A stretch of DNA of 64,000 nt from positions 286,067-350,066 of the forward strand of contig NZ_RBEE01000004.1 in NCBI RefSeq assembly GCF_003725795.1. The letters are read 5' to 3'. The DNA comes from Pedobacter jejuensis. GTDB taxonomy: Bacteria > Bacteroidota > Bacteroidia > Sphingobacteriales > Sphingobacteriaceae. Made by a program: the position numbers and the translations under genes. This document shows positions 47,197 to 56,495 of this stretch, one piece after another. Each line of letters opens with the position of its first letter. The first letter of the stretch is position 1. The notes below the pieces were generated by a model that was given only the letters and a program-made list of their open reading frames with translations, was not told where the DNA came from and made no database searches.

Positions 47197-47637
47197 AAGA
47201 GATTTTAGAATTCCGTTAATATTTAATACTACAATATTAAACTTTTGATAGAACTAGTTCATTCACGTTTAATTTTGTTTGTTGCTACTGATCTAGGATT
47301 TCTGTCGACTTGTAAACATTGACTTTCCTATAACACTTCTTTTAAATTTAGTTATCCAAATAAATCACAAGATTTTAAATAATAAAACTACTAATATTCC
47401 TTTTATCAAACGGAGCTTTTTCGGTTAGGATAAAATTAAAGATGAAGGCTGTTTTTTCCTTAAAATTAACATTTTTATAAGGAACGGGGTTTTCCTAAAA
47501 AAAAACGTTCGAGTTCTGATAGACAATAAGTTTTGAGCGTAAATAATTTGTCTCAAAAAACGAAAGAAAAACCTTTTAAAATTTAACTGATAACGATATC
47601 CACACAATTTAATTATATTAGGTAAAAATAAAATAAC
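47197..47637. other. Intergenic region with island repeat
   Basis: 441 bases, no gene. Contains the first exact 15-mer (47550-47564) and, just before it, a partly complementary GTTTTGAG at 47531-47538, which could form a hairpin with CTCAAAA of the repeat. The promoter of the DUF6438 gene must lie after the repeat. Confidence 0.45.
47550..47564 (+). repeat. Island repeat GTCTCAAAAAACGAA, exact copy 1
   Basis: Exact 15-mer, 73 bases upstream of the DUF6438 gene; same strand as the other copies. Confidence 0.8.
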
Positions 47638-48549
47638 ATGCGTCTCTCTGCAATATTGATATTATTAATTTTCTTTTTCAATTCCGCTACTTACGCTAAT
47701 AGGATCGATGGTTTGTTAACTGATTCCGATGTAAATGATTTCGTTAAGTCGGAAAATCCCCAATTTGTGAAAGATAAATTCGGAAAATTTGAAATACAAC
47801 CAACGGATTCTCTTTTAAAAAATCTTGCATGTGACGGCATATTTACTAACTGGAATATAAAAAATTGGGAAAAGGTAGATGTAACCAATGATGGTTTAAC
47901 AGACTTGGTTTTTATCGCATATTGGTATAATTATATAACCTATGCTTTCATAGATAAAGGGAATAATAAGTTTCAACTTATCAGATTTTCTAAAAATTCA
48001 TTTGAAAACTGTGAGCTTATAAAGCCAATAAGAATTGGCACAAAAAACTATTTAAGACTCTTTCGCAAAACCCAACAACCTGACCTGACAAATAAAATTC
48101 CTTTTTCCTACAGGGATGTTATAATTACTGATACACTAGTTTTTAAATATAACAGTTTCGTTGAGTTGGAAACACCTGGGAATGATATTGTAAAATCTAT
48201 CAAAATGAATACTTCAGGTTGTTTTGGTAGTTGTCCAATATTTAATTTGACACTATATCCTAGTGGTAAAGGTGATTTCGAGGGAATTGAATTTACCAAA
48301 ACCAAAGGTAAATCTTCAAGAATTTTATCGATGGATATATTTAAAGAATTAAGTGACTTGGCAAACTACATAAATATAAAAAAGTTAAATGATCAATTTC
48401 AGGTTCCATGGACAGACGACCAAACAGCCACGTTAACCATAACCTTCAAGAATGGTCTAAAAAAAACTATCAGAGATTATGGCATGCAAGGAAAATTCGG
48501 ATTGAGCGCTTTGTATTCAAAAATGACGTCTCTTGCTGTAAATTGGTGA
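47638..48549 (+). CDS. Secreted DUF6438-domain protein
   Basis: 303 residues with a signal peptide (about 1-20). The first part (about 25-180) has VCBS-like elements (VDVTNDGLTDLVFIAYW). The C-terminal part (from about 185) contains the DUF6438 hallmark SGCFGSCPIFNLTLYPSGKGDFEGI and ends in a strand-helix segment (ATLTITFKNGLKKTIRDYGMQG). DUF6438 proteins are common periplasmic Bacteroidota proteins of unknown role. The gene is alone between two exact island repeats (73 bases before the ATG and 37 bases after the stop), like a one-gene cassette. Confidence 0.75.
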   Translation: MRLSAILILLIFFFNSATYANRIDGLLTDSDVNDFVKSENPQFVKDKFGKFEIQPTDSLLKNLACDGIFTNWNIKNWEKVDVTNDGLTDLVFIAYWYNYITYAFIDKGNNKFQLIRFSKNSFENCELIKPIRIGTKNYLRLFRKTQQPDLTNKIPFSYRDVIITDTLVFKYNSFVELETPGNDIVKSIKMNTSGCFGSCPIFNLTLYPSGKGDFEGIEFTKTKGKSSRILSMDIFKELSDLANYINIKKLNDQFQVPWTDDQTATLTITFKNGLKKTIRDYGMQGKFGLSALYSKMTSLAVNW

Positions 48550-48978
48550 TAGATAGAAATTAATAGTTAGCAAAACGAATGAAACAGTCTCAAAAAACGA
48601 AGAAATAAAAATTTTCAATTAGAATAAGCCTTGAAACAAATCCAATGTTAACAATATAATGCTCAAACTCACCGAAAACGGAAAGAAATGTAACAAATTC
48701 TATTCATATTCTATAAACTGATTTCAAACTTGTGTTTATCTATTGATACTGTATTTATTAATTATTAGTTGAGAAAATGTTATTGACCTAAATACAAGGT
48801 TTTATTTTATTTTAACAAAAAATGAGTATGTTTAAATGAAATTTGATAGCCCAATAATCGTTTATTAACGACAATTACTCTTACAAAATCGGAATTGAAA
48901 TCATGAAATTAGATTAAAATCTAAATTTCTTAAGGTTTCATGAATTTATTAAATCATCACCTATAAAAAAGTAAAGAA
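48550..48978. other. Intergenic region with island repeat
   Basis: 429 bases, no gene; very AT-rich, with the second exact 15-mer near its left end. The region from 48650 to 48970 holds only promoter-like AT-rich sequence. Confidence 0.4.
48587..48601 (+). repeat. Island repeat GTCTCAAAAAACGAA, exact copy 2
   Basis: Exact 15-mer, 37 bases after the stop of the DUF6438 gene and 1037 bases from copy 1. Confidence 0.8.
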
Positions 48979-49635
48979 ATGAGACTGTTTTTATTTTGTG
49001 CTATTTTTTGTATGGCCACCCCTTTCTACACAAAGGCACAAACAACTGCCGATATTGTTCAAACGCTTGAACAGAAATATAATTGGTCAAGAGCTAAAGT
49101 TATAGAGGAAAGTGTTACTATTAATGGGCCATCAGAGATGTTCACCAGGATTATGTCTGATAAGCGCTCTTTTGATATTTCAACTTTTTCTTATTTAAGT
49201 TCGTATCTAGGCAAGTATTTTGACAAGGTTTATGGCACTAATATATTAAGCTCAGCAGAAAAAACATCCGTAAATACCACAGCTGAACAAAAAGCTGCAT
49301 GTGCTAAAGAAATCTCCAAAATCTCGGGCAAATTGCATATCACATTAAATGCTCAGGGTGTTAAACTAACAGATAATAGCTACGAACTGAGCATGACAAC
49401 TATAACCACTATAGGAGAATTCCTAAATCCTGAAAGAGGCGTTGGGGTCTCGTCAGGATGGAGACCTATTGCGAATAAAATTGCTATCACAATTAATACA
49501 CTAAATAAATCTGGGCAACCTATAGTTAAGTGGAATAAGGATTTCACTACGTGTATAATAGATCTGCCCATAGTAGGTGACACCAATTATTCCAGTATAA
49601 TCTTAGATGGTTTAAAGAAGGGCGGAAAAATTTAA
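48979..49635 (+). CDS. Hypothetical secreted protein
   Basis: 218 residues with a signal peptide (about 1-20, ending TKAQTT). The mature part has a long Ser/Thr-rich helix region, then beta strands (GKLHITLNAQGVKLTDNSYELSMTTITTIGEF). No family recognised and no catalytic motif seen. It converges on the beta-lactamase-family gene 42 bases downstream. Confidence 0.65.
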   Translation: MRLFLFCAIFCMATPFYTKAQTTADIVQTLEQKYNWSRAKVIEESVTINGPSEMFTRIMSDKRSFDISTFSYLSSYLGKYFDKVYGTNILSSAEKTSVNTTAEQKAACAKEISKISGKLHITLNAQGVKLTDNSYELSMTTITTIGEFLNPERGVGVSSGWRPIANKIAITINTLNKSGQPIVKWNKDFTTCIIDLPIVGDTNYSSIILDGLKKGGKI

Positions 49636-49677
49636 CTATTAAATAATGAGGGAATAATGGTAAGATACGCCGAAGCC

Positions 49678-51030
49678 TTAATTCCTTTTAATTGCTTCAC
49701 GTTTCGTTTCACCCATGATTATCGTAATAATATCTTTATTCGACTTCTTTCCGAAAATCAATTCCAAACTTTCCTCGGTTTCGCCGAAAAAACGATTTTC
49801 ACTTTCTGGAAGTGGAACAGAGCTATTTCCATTTTTTGGATAGACAACTAATTTCCCACTCTCTAATTTTACTTCAAGAACTAAATGTGATTCTAATATT
49901 TCATAAGTACCAACATATTTAACAAGTTTAATAGGTTCCAAATGAATAGCTTTTTTCTTTATGGGAAGATAATAAGGCTGTCCATAAAGTATGGAGATAA
50001 TTCCCTTAGCTATCATGTCTAAACCTGGCACCTCGTAGTTGGATAGTAATATTACCGCCACATCTTCATCTGGAATCCTGGAAAAATTACTTCTAAATCC
50101 CCAGACTGCTCCGCTATGGGAAACCCTACGTTTCCCTTGTAGAGAATCAATTATCCATCCATATCCATAAGTTTTGGTATAGGGCTTATATGCACGTTCC
50201 AAAGATTCTTTACTGATGAAATTACAATTTTGCAAGATTTCATGCCATTTATATAAATCGAAAACATTGGAGTAGATCGCTCCTGCGGAATAAGTGCCTG
50301 CTGAGTCCATTATGGGTGTTTCCTTGCTATAGTTTTTTCCAGTTTCAGCCCAGTAACCCTTTGCCTTGTCGTTTTTTCTGAGGCTGCCAAAATCGAATCC
50401 GGTGTTTTTTAACATATATGGTGTAAAGATGTACTTTCTGATTGCTTGTTCATATGTCATATTTGTAAGCTTGGAGATGATGTTTCCTAATAAATAATAC
50501 CCTCGATTACTATAGTTAAATGTTATTCCAGGTTCAGAACTGAGTTCAGTTCCATTCAGTTCTGCTAACAATAGTTGTTCTCTGGTCAAGACCGTCCTAT
50601 CATATTTCTCCCTCTTTTCCTCTATATTTCGATCGTTAATGCCCGAAGTATGGTTCAATAGATTTGCAATCGAAATACGACTGCCATATTGATACCCTGG
50701 ATAAAACCTGATAATTTTATCATCAAGGGAAAGTTTTTTTTCTTCAACGAGTTTTAGAATCATTGCTGAGGTGAAAGTTTTAGTTACAGATGCAATACTA
50801 AATATTGTACTATCTGTATTCAACGTTTTTGAGGCTTGGTCTGAATACCCATAACCCTTAGCTAACAGGATCTTGCCTTTCACCGCCACCAACACGGAGC
50901 CATTAAATTCTTGAATATTTGTATAAGCACCGACGAGCGAATCAACTTTGGAAGCAAGTTTACTTTGGGAAAAAACAGGCAAAACGAATCCTATTGACAA
51001 TAGTGTTGTCATTAATTTTTTAAAGTTCAT
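49678..51030 (-). CDS. Beta-lactamase-family serine hydrolase (class C / PBP-like)
   Basis: 450 residues, signal peptide (about 1-21). Contains SVTK (Ser81-Lys84, nucleophile and base), the YSN motif at 173-175 and an HSG (third motif, HSGAVWGF) near 310. This is the class C/AmpC-esterase-like fold; in Bacteroidota such proteins are usually peptidases or esterases rather than resistance enzymes. A C-terminal beta domain (from about 360) follows. Periplasmic. Downstream of the LytTR regulator on the same strand with about 30 bases between, so perhaps its target or a partner. Confidence 0.88.
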   Translation of the reverse strand: MNFKKLMTTLLSIGFVLPVFSQSKLASKVDSLVGAYTNIQEFNGSVLVAVKGKILLAKGYGYSDQASKTLNTDSTIFSIASVTKTFTSAMILKLVEEKKLSLDDKIIRFYPGYQYGSRISIANLLNHTSGINDRNIEEKREKYDRTVLTREQLLLAELNGTELSSEPGITFNYSNRGYYLLGNIISKLTNMTYEQAIRKYIFTPYMLKNTGFDFGSLRKNDKAKGYWAETGKNYSKETPIMDSAGTYSAGAIYSNVFDLYKWHEILQNCNFISKESLERAYKPYTKTYGYGWIIDSLQGKRRVSHSGAVWGFRSNFSRIPDEDVAVILLSNYEVPGLDMIAKGIISILYGQPYYLPIKKKAIHLEPIKLVKYVGTYEILESHLVLEVKLESGKLVVYPKNGNSSVPLPESENRFFGETEESLELIFGKKSNKDIITIIMGETKREAIKRN

Positions 51031-51059
51031 ATATGGTTTATGTTATTCTGATATTTTTA

Positions 51060-51773
51060 TTAAGATAGTGATTTCAACAGGTTTTCAATTTCGGAAATAT
51101 ATGATGGGCCAATGGGAATTTCAGTTTCATTCAGCCACACGCTCCTTTTATCCACCTTAGTTACTTTATCTCTGGCAACTATAAACGAACGGTGTACCCG
51201 AATGAATGAATTTATCGGAAGCAAGGATTCAGCTTCTGAGACGGTAAGACGTGAGGTTATAGATGTTTGGCCATCTAAATGCAGCTTCATATAATTACCA
51301 CTGCTTTCGGCATAGCGCAGATCAGTCAAATCAATTTTAATCTGTTCAAAGCCACTTTTTATAAATATGCTAGGCAAGGATTTTGATTTTAATTCCCTAT
51401 TGTTACCTTTCAACTGATGCAACTCATAGGCTTTATTACAAGCTTTTAACAGACGTGCAAATGAAAACGGTTTTAAAAGGTAGTCAACAGCATCCAGTTC
51501 AAAGCTTTGAACCGCATGTTCACTGTAGGCGGTAGTAAAGATTATCATCGGCGGTTTTGGCAGTGATTTTATAAACTCTATACCAGAAAGACCAGGCATT
51601 TTGATATCTAAAAAAATTAATTGAATTTCATTTTCGCTCAGGTAACCAATCGCTTCAATTGCCTTGGTGAAGCAGGCTGTTAGTTTTACAAAAGGCATTT
51701 CTTCCAATAAGTTTTTTACAACCTCCAGAGCAATAGGTTCATCATCAATAGCTATAGCTTGCAGTTCTTTCAT
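51060..51773 (-). CDS. LytTR-family response regulator
   Basis: 237 residues: receiver domain (about 1-120) with Asp10-Asp11, phosphoacceptor Asp56 (IFLDIKMPG), Thr in FTTAYSEHA and Lys in LLKPFS, and a LytTR DNA-binding domain (about 135-237: YAESSGNYMKLHL, RVHRSFIVARDKV). The start ATG overlaps the kinase stop by 4 bases (ATGA), so the two are cotranslated. The target promoter is unknown; the neighbouring serine hydrolase gene is the natural guess. Confidence 0.93.
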   Translation of the reverse strand: MKELQAIAIDDEPIALEVVKNLLEEMPFVKLTACFTKAIEAIGYLSENEIQLIFLDIKMPGLSGIEFIKSLPKPPMIIFTTAYSEHAVQSFELDAVDYLLKPFSFARLLKACNKAYELHQLKGNNRELKSKSLPSIFIKSGFEQIKIDLTDLRYAESSGNYMKLHLDGQTSITSRLTVSEAESLLPINSFIRVHRSFIVARDKVTKVDKRSVWLNETEIPIGPSYISEIENLLKSLS

Positions 51774-53326
51774 GACTTAGGGGCTTTTGTGTCAATAACT
51801 AATTTGATGATAAATTCTTTTTCGGTTGATGAGTGATTTAACTCATGTTGCCCCTCATAAAACATCATCAGTCGTTCCGTAACGTTTTTTAGGCCAATAC
51901 CAGCATGTTTCCTTTCTGGATCATTTGCATCTACTTTATGCAGACTGTTCCTAACGTTAAGAGTAATGCGTTTACCATCACAAGACAGCGAAATATTTAT
52001 CCAAGACTTTTTGTTTAAATCAATCCCATGTTTAAATGCATTTTCCACAAAAGGGATTAGCAACATTGGAATGATTTCATGATCATAGTTATCAATAGTA
52101 AATTCTTCGCTGATGTCGATTTCCTCCGAATCCTGAATGCGCAATTTTTGAAGGGCTATATAATTCTTGAGATAACTGATCTCGTTGCTTAGGGGAATGA
52201 AGTCAAGATGATTGTCATCGAGCATAAACCGCATCATATCACCTAGCATTTGTATGCCGTTAGCAGTTCTTTTGGAGCCATCGATCAGGGCCGTGCCATA
52301 TAACGTGTTCAATACATTAAACAAAAAATGCGGATTGATTTGTGAACGCAAAAATTGTAGATCAGCGGTCGTTTTCGATAATGCAATTTTGGTACCTCGC
52401 AATTCCAAAATTTTATCTTTTTTCTGTTGGTAGAGCATCCAGGTGATTGGTGTAACTAGTAAAAGTTGAATAGACCAATTTATTGGCCACACATTAATAT
52501 TTATTCCAAGATGAAACAGAAATCCCATGAAAGGAAATGAGCATAAGAAGGTACAAATTGAAAGCGTCAAAATCAACCTAACAATATTGTTGGAGGTATT
52601 TAAAAGCCGAGGGAAAAGCCAGTAGATATTGGTGATGTATATGATAATAGCAGAAGGTATAAAGACAAAATACGCACCATAATTGGCATCGTCTTTAATA
52701 AGATTAAGAGATAATACAAGTGCAGGAAACAATAAGAAGATACATAAGGACGAGGATATTTGATTGGCAATTAGTACCCGGTAATTGCTCTTTGAGCCGG
52801 AATTTTCTATACGGTGAATAACCAGTTCTCGCAAGGTGGCAAAAATTCCGTAAGCAGCTAAACAGATTAGTGCCCTGTCAAAACCTGCCCACAAATCAGT
52901 TAATGGGTACTCGTTATATCCAAGTAAAGCAAATATTCTGAAATCAGCATAGTTGTTCCAGGCCGGCCGCGCATAATAGGTTGCAAAATTTACACCAATT
53001 GCTAGAAAATAAGCCAGTAATAACACCTGAATTAAAACCCAGGCATAAATGAAAAATGAGCCGTTAGTGTTTCGCCGGATTTGAGGGATGGTAATCTTAT
53101 TAAGCCAGAAATAACTAAACATAAACAATAGGACTACACCGATTCGCGGTAGCAAAAGGTAGGCTGAATAATTAAAATGAACGTTGGGATGAGATTTAAG
53201 ATATTCATTAAATCCAGAAATATAGACAGGTATGAAACCTAATTGCTGTAAAGTGTAATTGATAATAGTCATCAAACCGAATAGGGCAATGAGCAATTGC
53301 TCGTGTTTTCTTATTTTGACTTTCAT
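51770..53326 (-). CDS. LytS/YehU-type sensor histidine kinase
   Basis: 518 residues from the ATG at 53326 (MKVKIRKHEQLL); a longer frame to 53434 adds 36 residues without a signal. Several membrane helices fill the first ~320 residues, then a His_kinase domain with His333 in SQINPHFLFNVLN, and an HATPase with FVENAFKHGI and the GIGLKNVTERL segment. Partner of the LytTR regulator by 4-base overlap. It probably reads a membrane or envelope signal. Lies between exact island repeats 2 and 3. Confidence 0.93.
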   Translation of the reverse strand: MKVKIRKHEQLLIALFGLMTIINYTLQQLGFIPVYISGFNEYLKSHPNVHFNYSAYLLLPRIGVVLLFMFSYFWLNKITIPQIRRNTNGSFFIYAWVLIQVLLLAYFLAIGVNFATYYARPAWNNYADFRIFALLGYNEYPLTDLWAGFDRALICLAAYGIFATLRELVIHRIENSGSKSNYRVLIANQISSSLCIFLLFPALVLSLNLIKDDANYGAYFVFIPSAIIIYITNIYWLFPRLLNTSNNIVRLILTLSICTFLCSFPFMGFLFHLGININVWPINWSIQLLLVTPITWMLYQQKKDKILELRGTKIALSKTTADLQFLRSQINPHFLFNVLNTLYGTALIDGSKRTANGIQMLGDMMRFMLDDNHLDFIPLSNEISYLKNYIALQKLRIQDSEEIDISEEFTIDNYDHEIIPMLLIPFVENAFKHGIDLNKKSWINISLSCDGKRITLNVRNSLHKVDANDPERKHAGIGLKNVTERLMMFYEGQHELNHSSTEKEFIIKLVIDTKAPKS

Positions 53327-53654
53327 TGTCTGAATATTTGATACAATGATACGCCATTGAATAATATACTTTCTATAAGTGTGACGAATACCATTTCTAT
53401 GGGATGGAGACCTTAAGTAGGTTATGAAAAACAAATAGCATCATACTGAAGTGGTATTTTGGAAGTATATTTTCTGAATTTCAGAAAAGCATATTGATCC
53501 CAAATCAAAATTTATTATTCCGACGGCCATCTAATGTAAAAGCCGCAATAATTTATGCATTAAGTACTAAATATAAATTTATCTTTCATATTATTTTTTA
53601 TTAAAAAACGGTGGATTTTTTAATGAGACTAAAGACTTTCATTTAATGTTATTA

Positions 53655-53669
53655 GTCTCAAAAAACGAA
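53655..53669 (+). repeat. Island repeat GTCTCAAAAAACGAA, exact copy 3
   Basis: Exact 15-mer. The ~65 bases before it (from AAAAACGGTGGATTTTT at about 53605) are also similar to the sequence before copy 4 at 62459, so the shared unit is longer than 15 bp in this pair. Confidence 0.8.
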
Positions 53670-53766
53670 CAATTTTGAAAGGGGTAATAGTCGAATTTGC
53701 TGTCAGGATATAAATTAAGATTTTCTTAAATAATTTATGGAATAGCAAATTTTAAACATCATCTAT

Positions 53767-53940
53767 ACATAAAGAAACATTTGCTTTTGCTTGCACTTTT
53801 ACAAGGTTTAATCGCTCTTATGAGTATGCGTGCCTACTCTCAATAGCAATTAAAAAGTCTTCCTCCTAGTGTTGCAACGAAGATCCCATCTGGTCCTTGG
53901 TGCCTTATTGTAATAAATAATATCCCAATTTGAAACTGAG
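53767..53940 (+). pseudogene. Signal-peptide remnant with stops
   Basis: A frame with a good hydrophobic core (HLLLLALLQGLIALMSM) ends in TAG after AYSQ and continues about 30 codons before TGA. It has no start in the visible frame (ATA in place of ATG). Probably the decayed 5' end of a secreted protein gene. Confidence 0.35.
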
Positions 53941-54051
53941 AGATAGACCTACCAATTGGGGAGCCTGGGTATATTTATTCCTAAGTATGATAATACTAAA
54001 ATTCCAAGTCAATTTTTTAATGTGATAGTAATAACAGGTAATAAGTAGGAT

Positions 54052-54630
54052 ATGAAAACGAGAATACAAGTCATAATAATAATTTGTGTTAATATATTAT
54101 TAACAATTAATTATACTAGTCTTTGGTCACAAACTGTAAAAGACTCTTCAGCTGATATAAGTATCATTAAGAGGAACATAAGCATTTATAATGTAATTAA
54201 ACAAAATAATGGAACAAATCTTATAACAAGAGATTTAATACTAAATCCTAAATTTATAACGAATTTAGACTTGCTATCAAAAAATGAATCTGAAAAAACT
54301 TTCCCTAATATTGTTGCTGATTATATATTAATTATTACTCCAAAAGCAGGAATCAAGTTTTTAACTTTAGAACAGATATTCAATCGTTATAAAATTGATA
54401 AAAAATTGTGGACGTATCAAATTTTAATTAATAATACTGAAACAGAAGATTCTAAAAATCTCTTATCCGATGAAACTTCCATATCCAAACTGGTTGTAAA
54501 TGAAAAGAGAAAATACATTAATATAGTTACTAACCTTAATAAAGGATCTTTAGAATTTAAGGAAAGAGCAATTAAGTCTAAAGAAGAATTTCTTAAAAAA
54601 GCAAAGAGTCTTAATTTGAAAGATAAGTGA
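54052..54630 (+). CDS. Hypothetical secreted protein, very AT-rich
   Basis: 192 residues with a hydrophobic start (IIIICVNILLTINYTSLW) that fits a signal peptide. The rest is Lys/Asn/Ile-rich with no family recognised. Composition is more AT-rich than neighbours, which fits recent transfer. One copy of the inverted-end element begins 15 bases after its stop. Confidence 0.6.
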   Translation: MKTRIQVIIIICVNILLTINYTSLWSQTVKDSSADISIIKRNISIYNVIKQNNGTNLITRDLILNPKFITNLDLLSKNESEKTFPNIVADYILIITPKAGIKFLTLEQIFNRYKIDKKLWTYQILINNTETEDSKNLLSDETSISKLVVNEKRKYINIVTNLNKGSLEFKERAIKSKEEFLKKAKSLNLKDK

Positions 54631-54644
54631 AATTTATATCTAAC

Positions 54645-54761
54645 TTGGATAAACCAGAATGGATTGACCACGTCCTGCCAGAAATAAATTTGCCATAAAG
54701 TGTTACTTGTCAATTGATTAGTAACTTGACGGAAAGGGGTTAATCAGATTGGTTTATCCAA
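54645..54761. repeat. Inverted-end intergenic element, copy 2
   Basis: Starts TTGGATAAACCAGAATGGAT and ends GATTGGTTTATCCAA; the ends are near-perfect inverted repeats (TTGGATAAACCA). Inner parts (TTGACC...; ...GGGGTTAA) match the other copies in order. Best-preserved termini of the three. Confidence 0.65.
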
Positions 54762-54863
54762 CACAATATTTTACAGGCGATTTTAATGGAAATACATTTA
54801 AGCCAGATACCGCAAAGCAAAAATGGGTGATATTTACATTAATATGCTAGAAAACATCTCATC

Positions 54864-55373
54864 TTATTTGCAGTAGTAAGCATCGAAGTGCCCTTTAAAA
54901 TCAATATTCTGTTCCGGCCATTTCACATTAACTTGGCCGATCACCTTATCCCCTGTAATGGAACTGATGGTGATAATGGTTTGTTCTGAAGAGAATAATG
55001 AACCATTCTGACCGCTTGGATCGCCCGGATCATTAACTAGGATATAGGTATCATTACCCGAAAAAGTGCCAGTCTTTTTGGGGACCGTCAGGCGTATCGA
55101 AAAATCGCTCAATGGTGAACTACAGGTTTTGGATCCATCTCCTGCTATGTATATACTGAACAAGTCTTCGGGGCGGTAGTTGTTCATACCAAATTTTGTA
55201 TAGCGCTCCTGTATAACTTTTGCCGTAAAAGACGATCCGTATAACTTACCTGTAATTACCGGCGGCATATCTATTTCAGGTCGGGGTTGATCTTCCTTTT
55301 TCTTACAGCAAGTGAATATACTGATCAGTAAGATTAGACTAAAGAATCGTTTTAGGAGCTGATAAAAAGTCAT
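54864..55373 (-). CDS. Hypothetical lipoprotein
   Basis: 169 residues, lipobox LISIFTCCKKK (Cys about 22), then a beta-rich part (ITGKLYGSSFTAKVIQERYTK, FSIRLTVPKKTGTFSG, TIITISSITGDKVIGQVNVKW, FKGHFDAYYCK). It resembles small Bacteroidota lipoproteins of the DUF6252 type in layout but I cannot place it. Same strand as the LprI-like gene, 72 bases away. Confidence 0.65.
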   Translation of the reverse strand: MTFYQLLKRFFSLILLISIFTCCKKKEDQPRPEIDMPPVITGKLYGSSFTAKVIQERYTKFGMNNYRPEDLFSIYIAGDGSKTCSSPLSDFSIRLTVPKKTGTFSGNDTYILVNDPGDPSGQNGSLFSSEQTIITISSITGDKVIGQVNVKWPEQNIDFKGHFDAYYCK

Positions 55374-55445
55374 TGTTATTGGTTTGAATAAAAGTATAGG
55401 GAATAGATAGGATTAATTAATACATCATTGAAAGACCAGAATGTG

Positions 55446-55862
55446 CTATGATTTCATCCTGACCGAACCCAGACAAACTTCACCTTCTTCGATTCCGGTA
55501 ACCCATATATTTAAAAATTTAATCCGGTCTTTAGTCAGCGTTTCTAGGTATATCGATTCGCACATGGGTGACACCGAACCATAGGTTCCGCTGTGAGGGT
55601 ATTTTGCGGCCAGTTCTGCATCACGAAGTTGGATCCAGAGCCGCTGGGCATTCCTGAATTTTTTAATGAAAGTAGTTTCCCTGGAATAGCTTTTCAGGAT
55701 CTTTTGGTATACGACATTTAGTTCCGCATCTGCCTTTTTAAAATCCGAATAGGCCTTGATATTCATGGCGGTTTGCGACTGTGCAAAACTCGGAGCGATA
55801 AAGAGCATAGTCATGACGACAAAAGCCAATAGGAAAATCTGGGATTGGTACAGCTTTTTCAT
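55446..55862 (-). CDS. LprI-like / DUF1311 periplasmic protein
   Basis: 138 residues from the ATG at 55862, which gives a clean signal peptide (MKKLYQSQIFLLAFVVMTML..., ending FAQSQ). The mature part is a helical DUF1311 domain: ADAELNVVYQKILKSY, FIKKFRNAQRLWIQLRDAELAAKYP, CESIYLETLTKDRIKFL. Two Cys in the mature part may pair. The LprI group includes a lysozyme inhibitor, but most DUF1311 proteins have no known function. Upstream end lies close to inverted-end element copy 3. Confidence 0.78.
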   Translation of the reverse strand: MKKLYQSQIFLLAFVVMTMLFIAPSFAQSQTAMNIKAYSDFKKADAELNVVYQKILKSYSRETTFIKKFRNAQRLWIQLRDAELAAKYPHSGTYGSVSPMCESIYLETLTKDRIKFLNIWVTGIEEGEVCLGSVRMKS

Positions 55863-55934
55863 GGGTTCGATTATGGATATTTGCAATCTAAACCATCGAA
55901 AGATTCTTTTGTTTGAGCAACTTGTTCATCGTGC

Positions 55935-56041
55935 TTGGACACATTAGTACATTTGACCAGTTCTCGCCAATTTACAAATATAAAGCAAATCAAAAACTCA
56001 CAACAAATCTATTGCGGGTGAGGCGGGGGTCAATTTATCCA
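55935..56041. repeat. Inverted-end intergenic element, copy 3
   Basis: Left TTGGACACAT...TTTGACC...TCTCGCCAATTTAC, right GGCGGGGGTCAATTTATCCA. It matches copy 1 in both flanks (TCGCCAATTTAC and GGGTCAA), with a different middle. It lies directly before a degenerate island repeat. Confidence 0.6.
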
Positions 56042-56063
56042 TCACGTCCTATATTTTAAATTA

Positions 56064-56157
56064 AGGAAGTCATCCATCCCTAATGTATATTTTTCTTTTA
56101 GCTGTAAGTTCGTAGGCGCTAGTTAAGACAGATAGAAAAATGTCTTAGAAAACGAAC
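56064..56157. repeat. Recombinase 5' segment, copy B
   Basis: Gapped homologue of 45446-45538 (about three quarters identical by eye) without an open recombinase frame. Ends in GTCTTAGAAAACGAA. Confidence 0.5.
56142..56156 (+). repeat. Island repeat, degenerate copy (GTCTTAGAAAACGAA)
   Basis: Two differences from the exact 15-mer. Its last bases overlap the first bases of the 190-bp direct repeat, so the join lies in or next to the repeat. Confidence 0.55.
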
Positions 56158-56343
56158 TTTTAATTTGCCATTATATTTTATCATTTACTCACTATCAAAA
56201 ACTAATAATTGAGTTTGATTAATGAAATGAGTTTATGATAATACAGGAAAAAAGCGGAGTACAGCAGGATAATCGTAGGCAACTCTGCTAACTATAATAT
56301 TCTTAAGTCCTACCTCCTGAAACCTTTTAAATAATCAGGGAAT
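56154..56343. repeat. 190-bp direct repeat, copy A
   Basis: Nearly identical to 62690-62878 (about a dozen differences, including one-base gaps). Begins GAACTTTTAATTTGCC. On the minus strand copy A has a short coding-like frame (VSRVAYDYPAVLRFFP); copy B has a stop in it. Confidence 0.8.
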
Positions 56344-56495
56344 TTTGATGATATCCTAATCATGACCAATAGCTATAATTAGGGCTTTTTACAGCATCTC
56401 TCTTTTTGGTATGATAACCTTAAAACCATATAGAATTAATATCTAGACTTTACCTTTCGGCATCAATTAATAAATCTCATATCTAAATTATTATC

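Larger units (their letters stand above)
53327..54051. other. Intergenic region with island repeat and a coding trace
   Basis: 725 bases without an intact gene. It holds exact island repeat 3 (53655) and, at 53767-53850, a frame reading KKHLLLLALLQGLIALMSM followed by TAG: a signal-peptide-like remnant. The rest is AT-rich. Confidence 0.45.
56042..56495. other. Recombination-scarred intergenic region
   Basis: 454 bases without a gene, made of recognisable pieces: copy B of the recombinase 5' segment (to 56157), a degenerate island repeat, the 190-bp direct repeat (56154-56343), then about 150 bases upstream of the DUF6973 gene. Confidence 0.5.
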
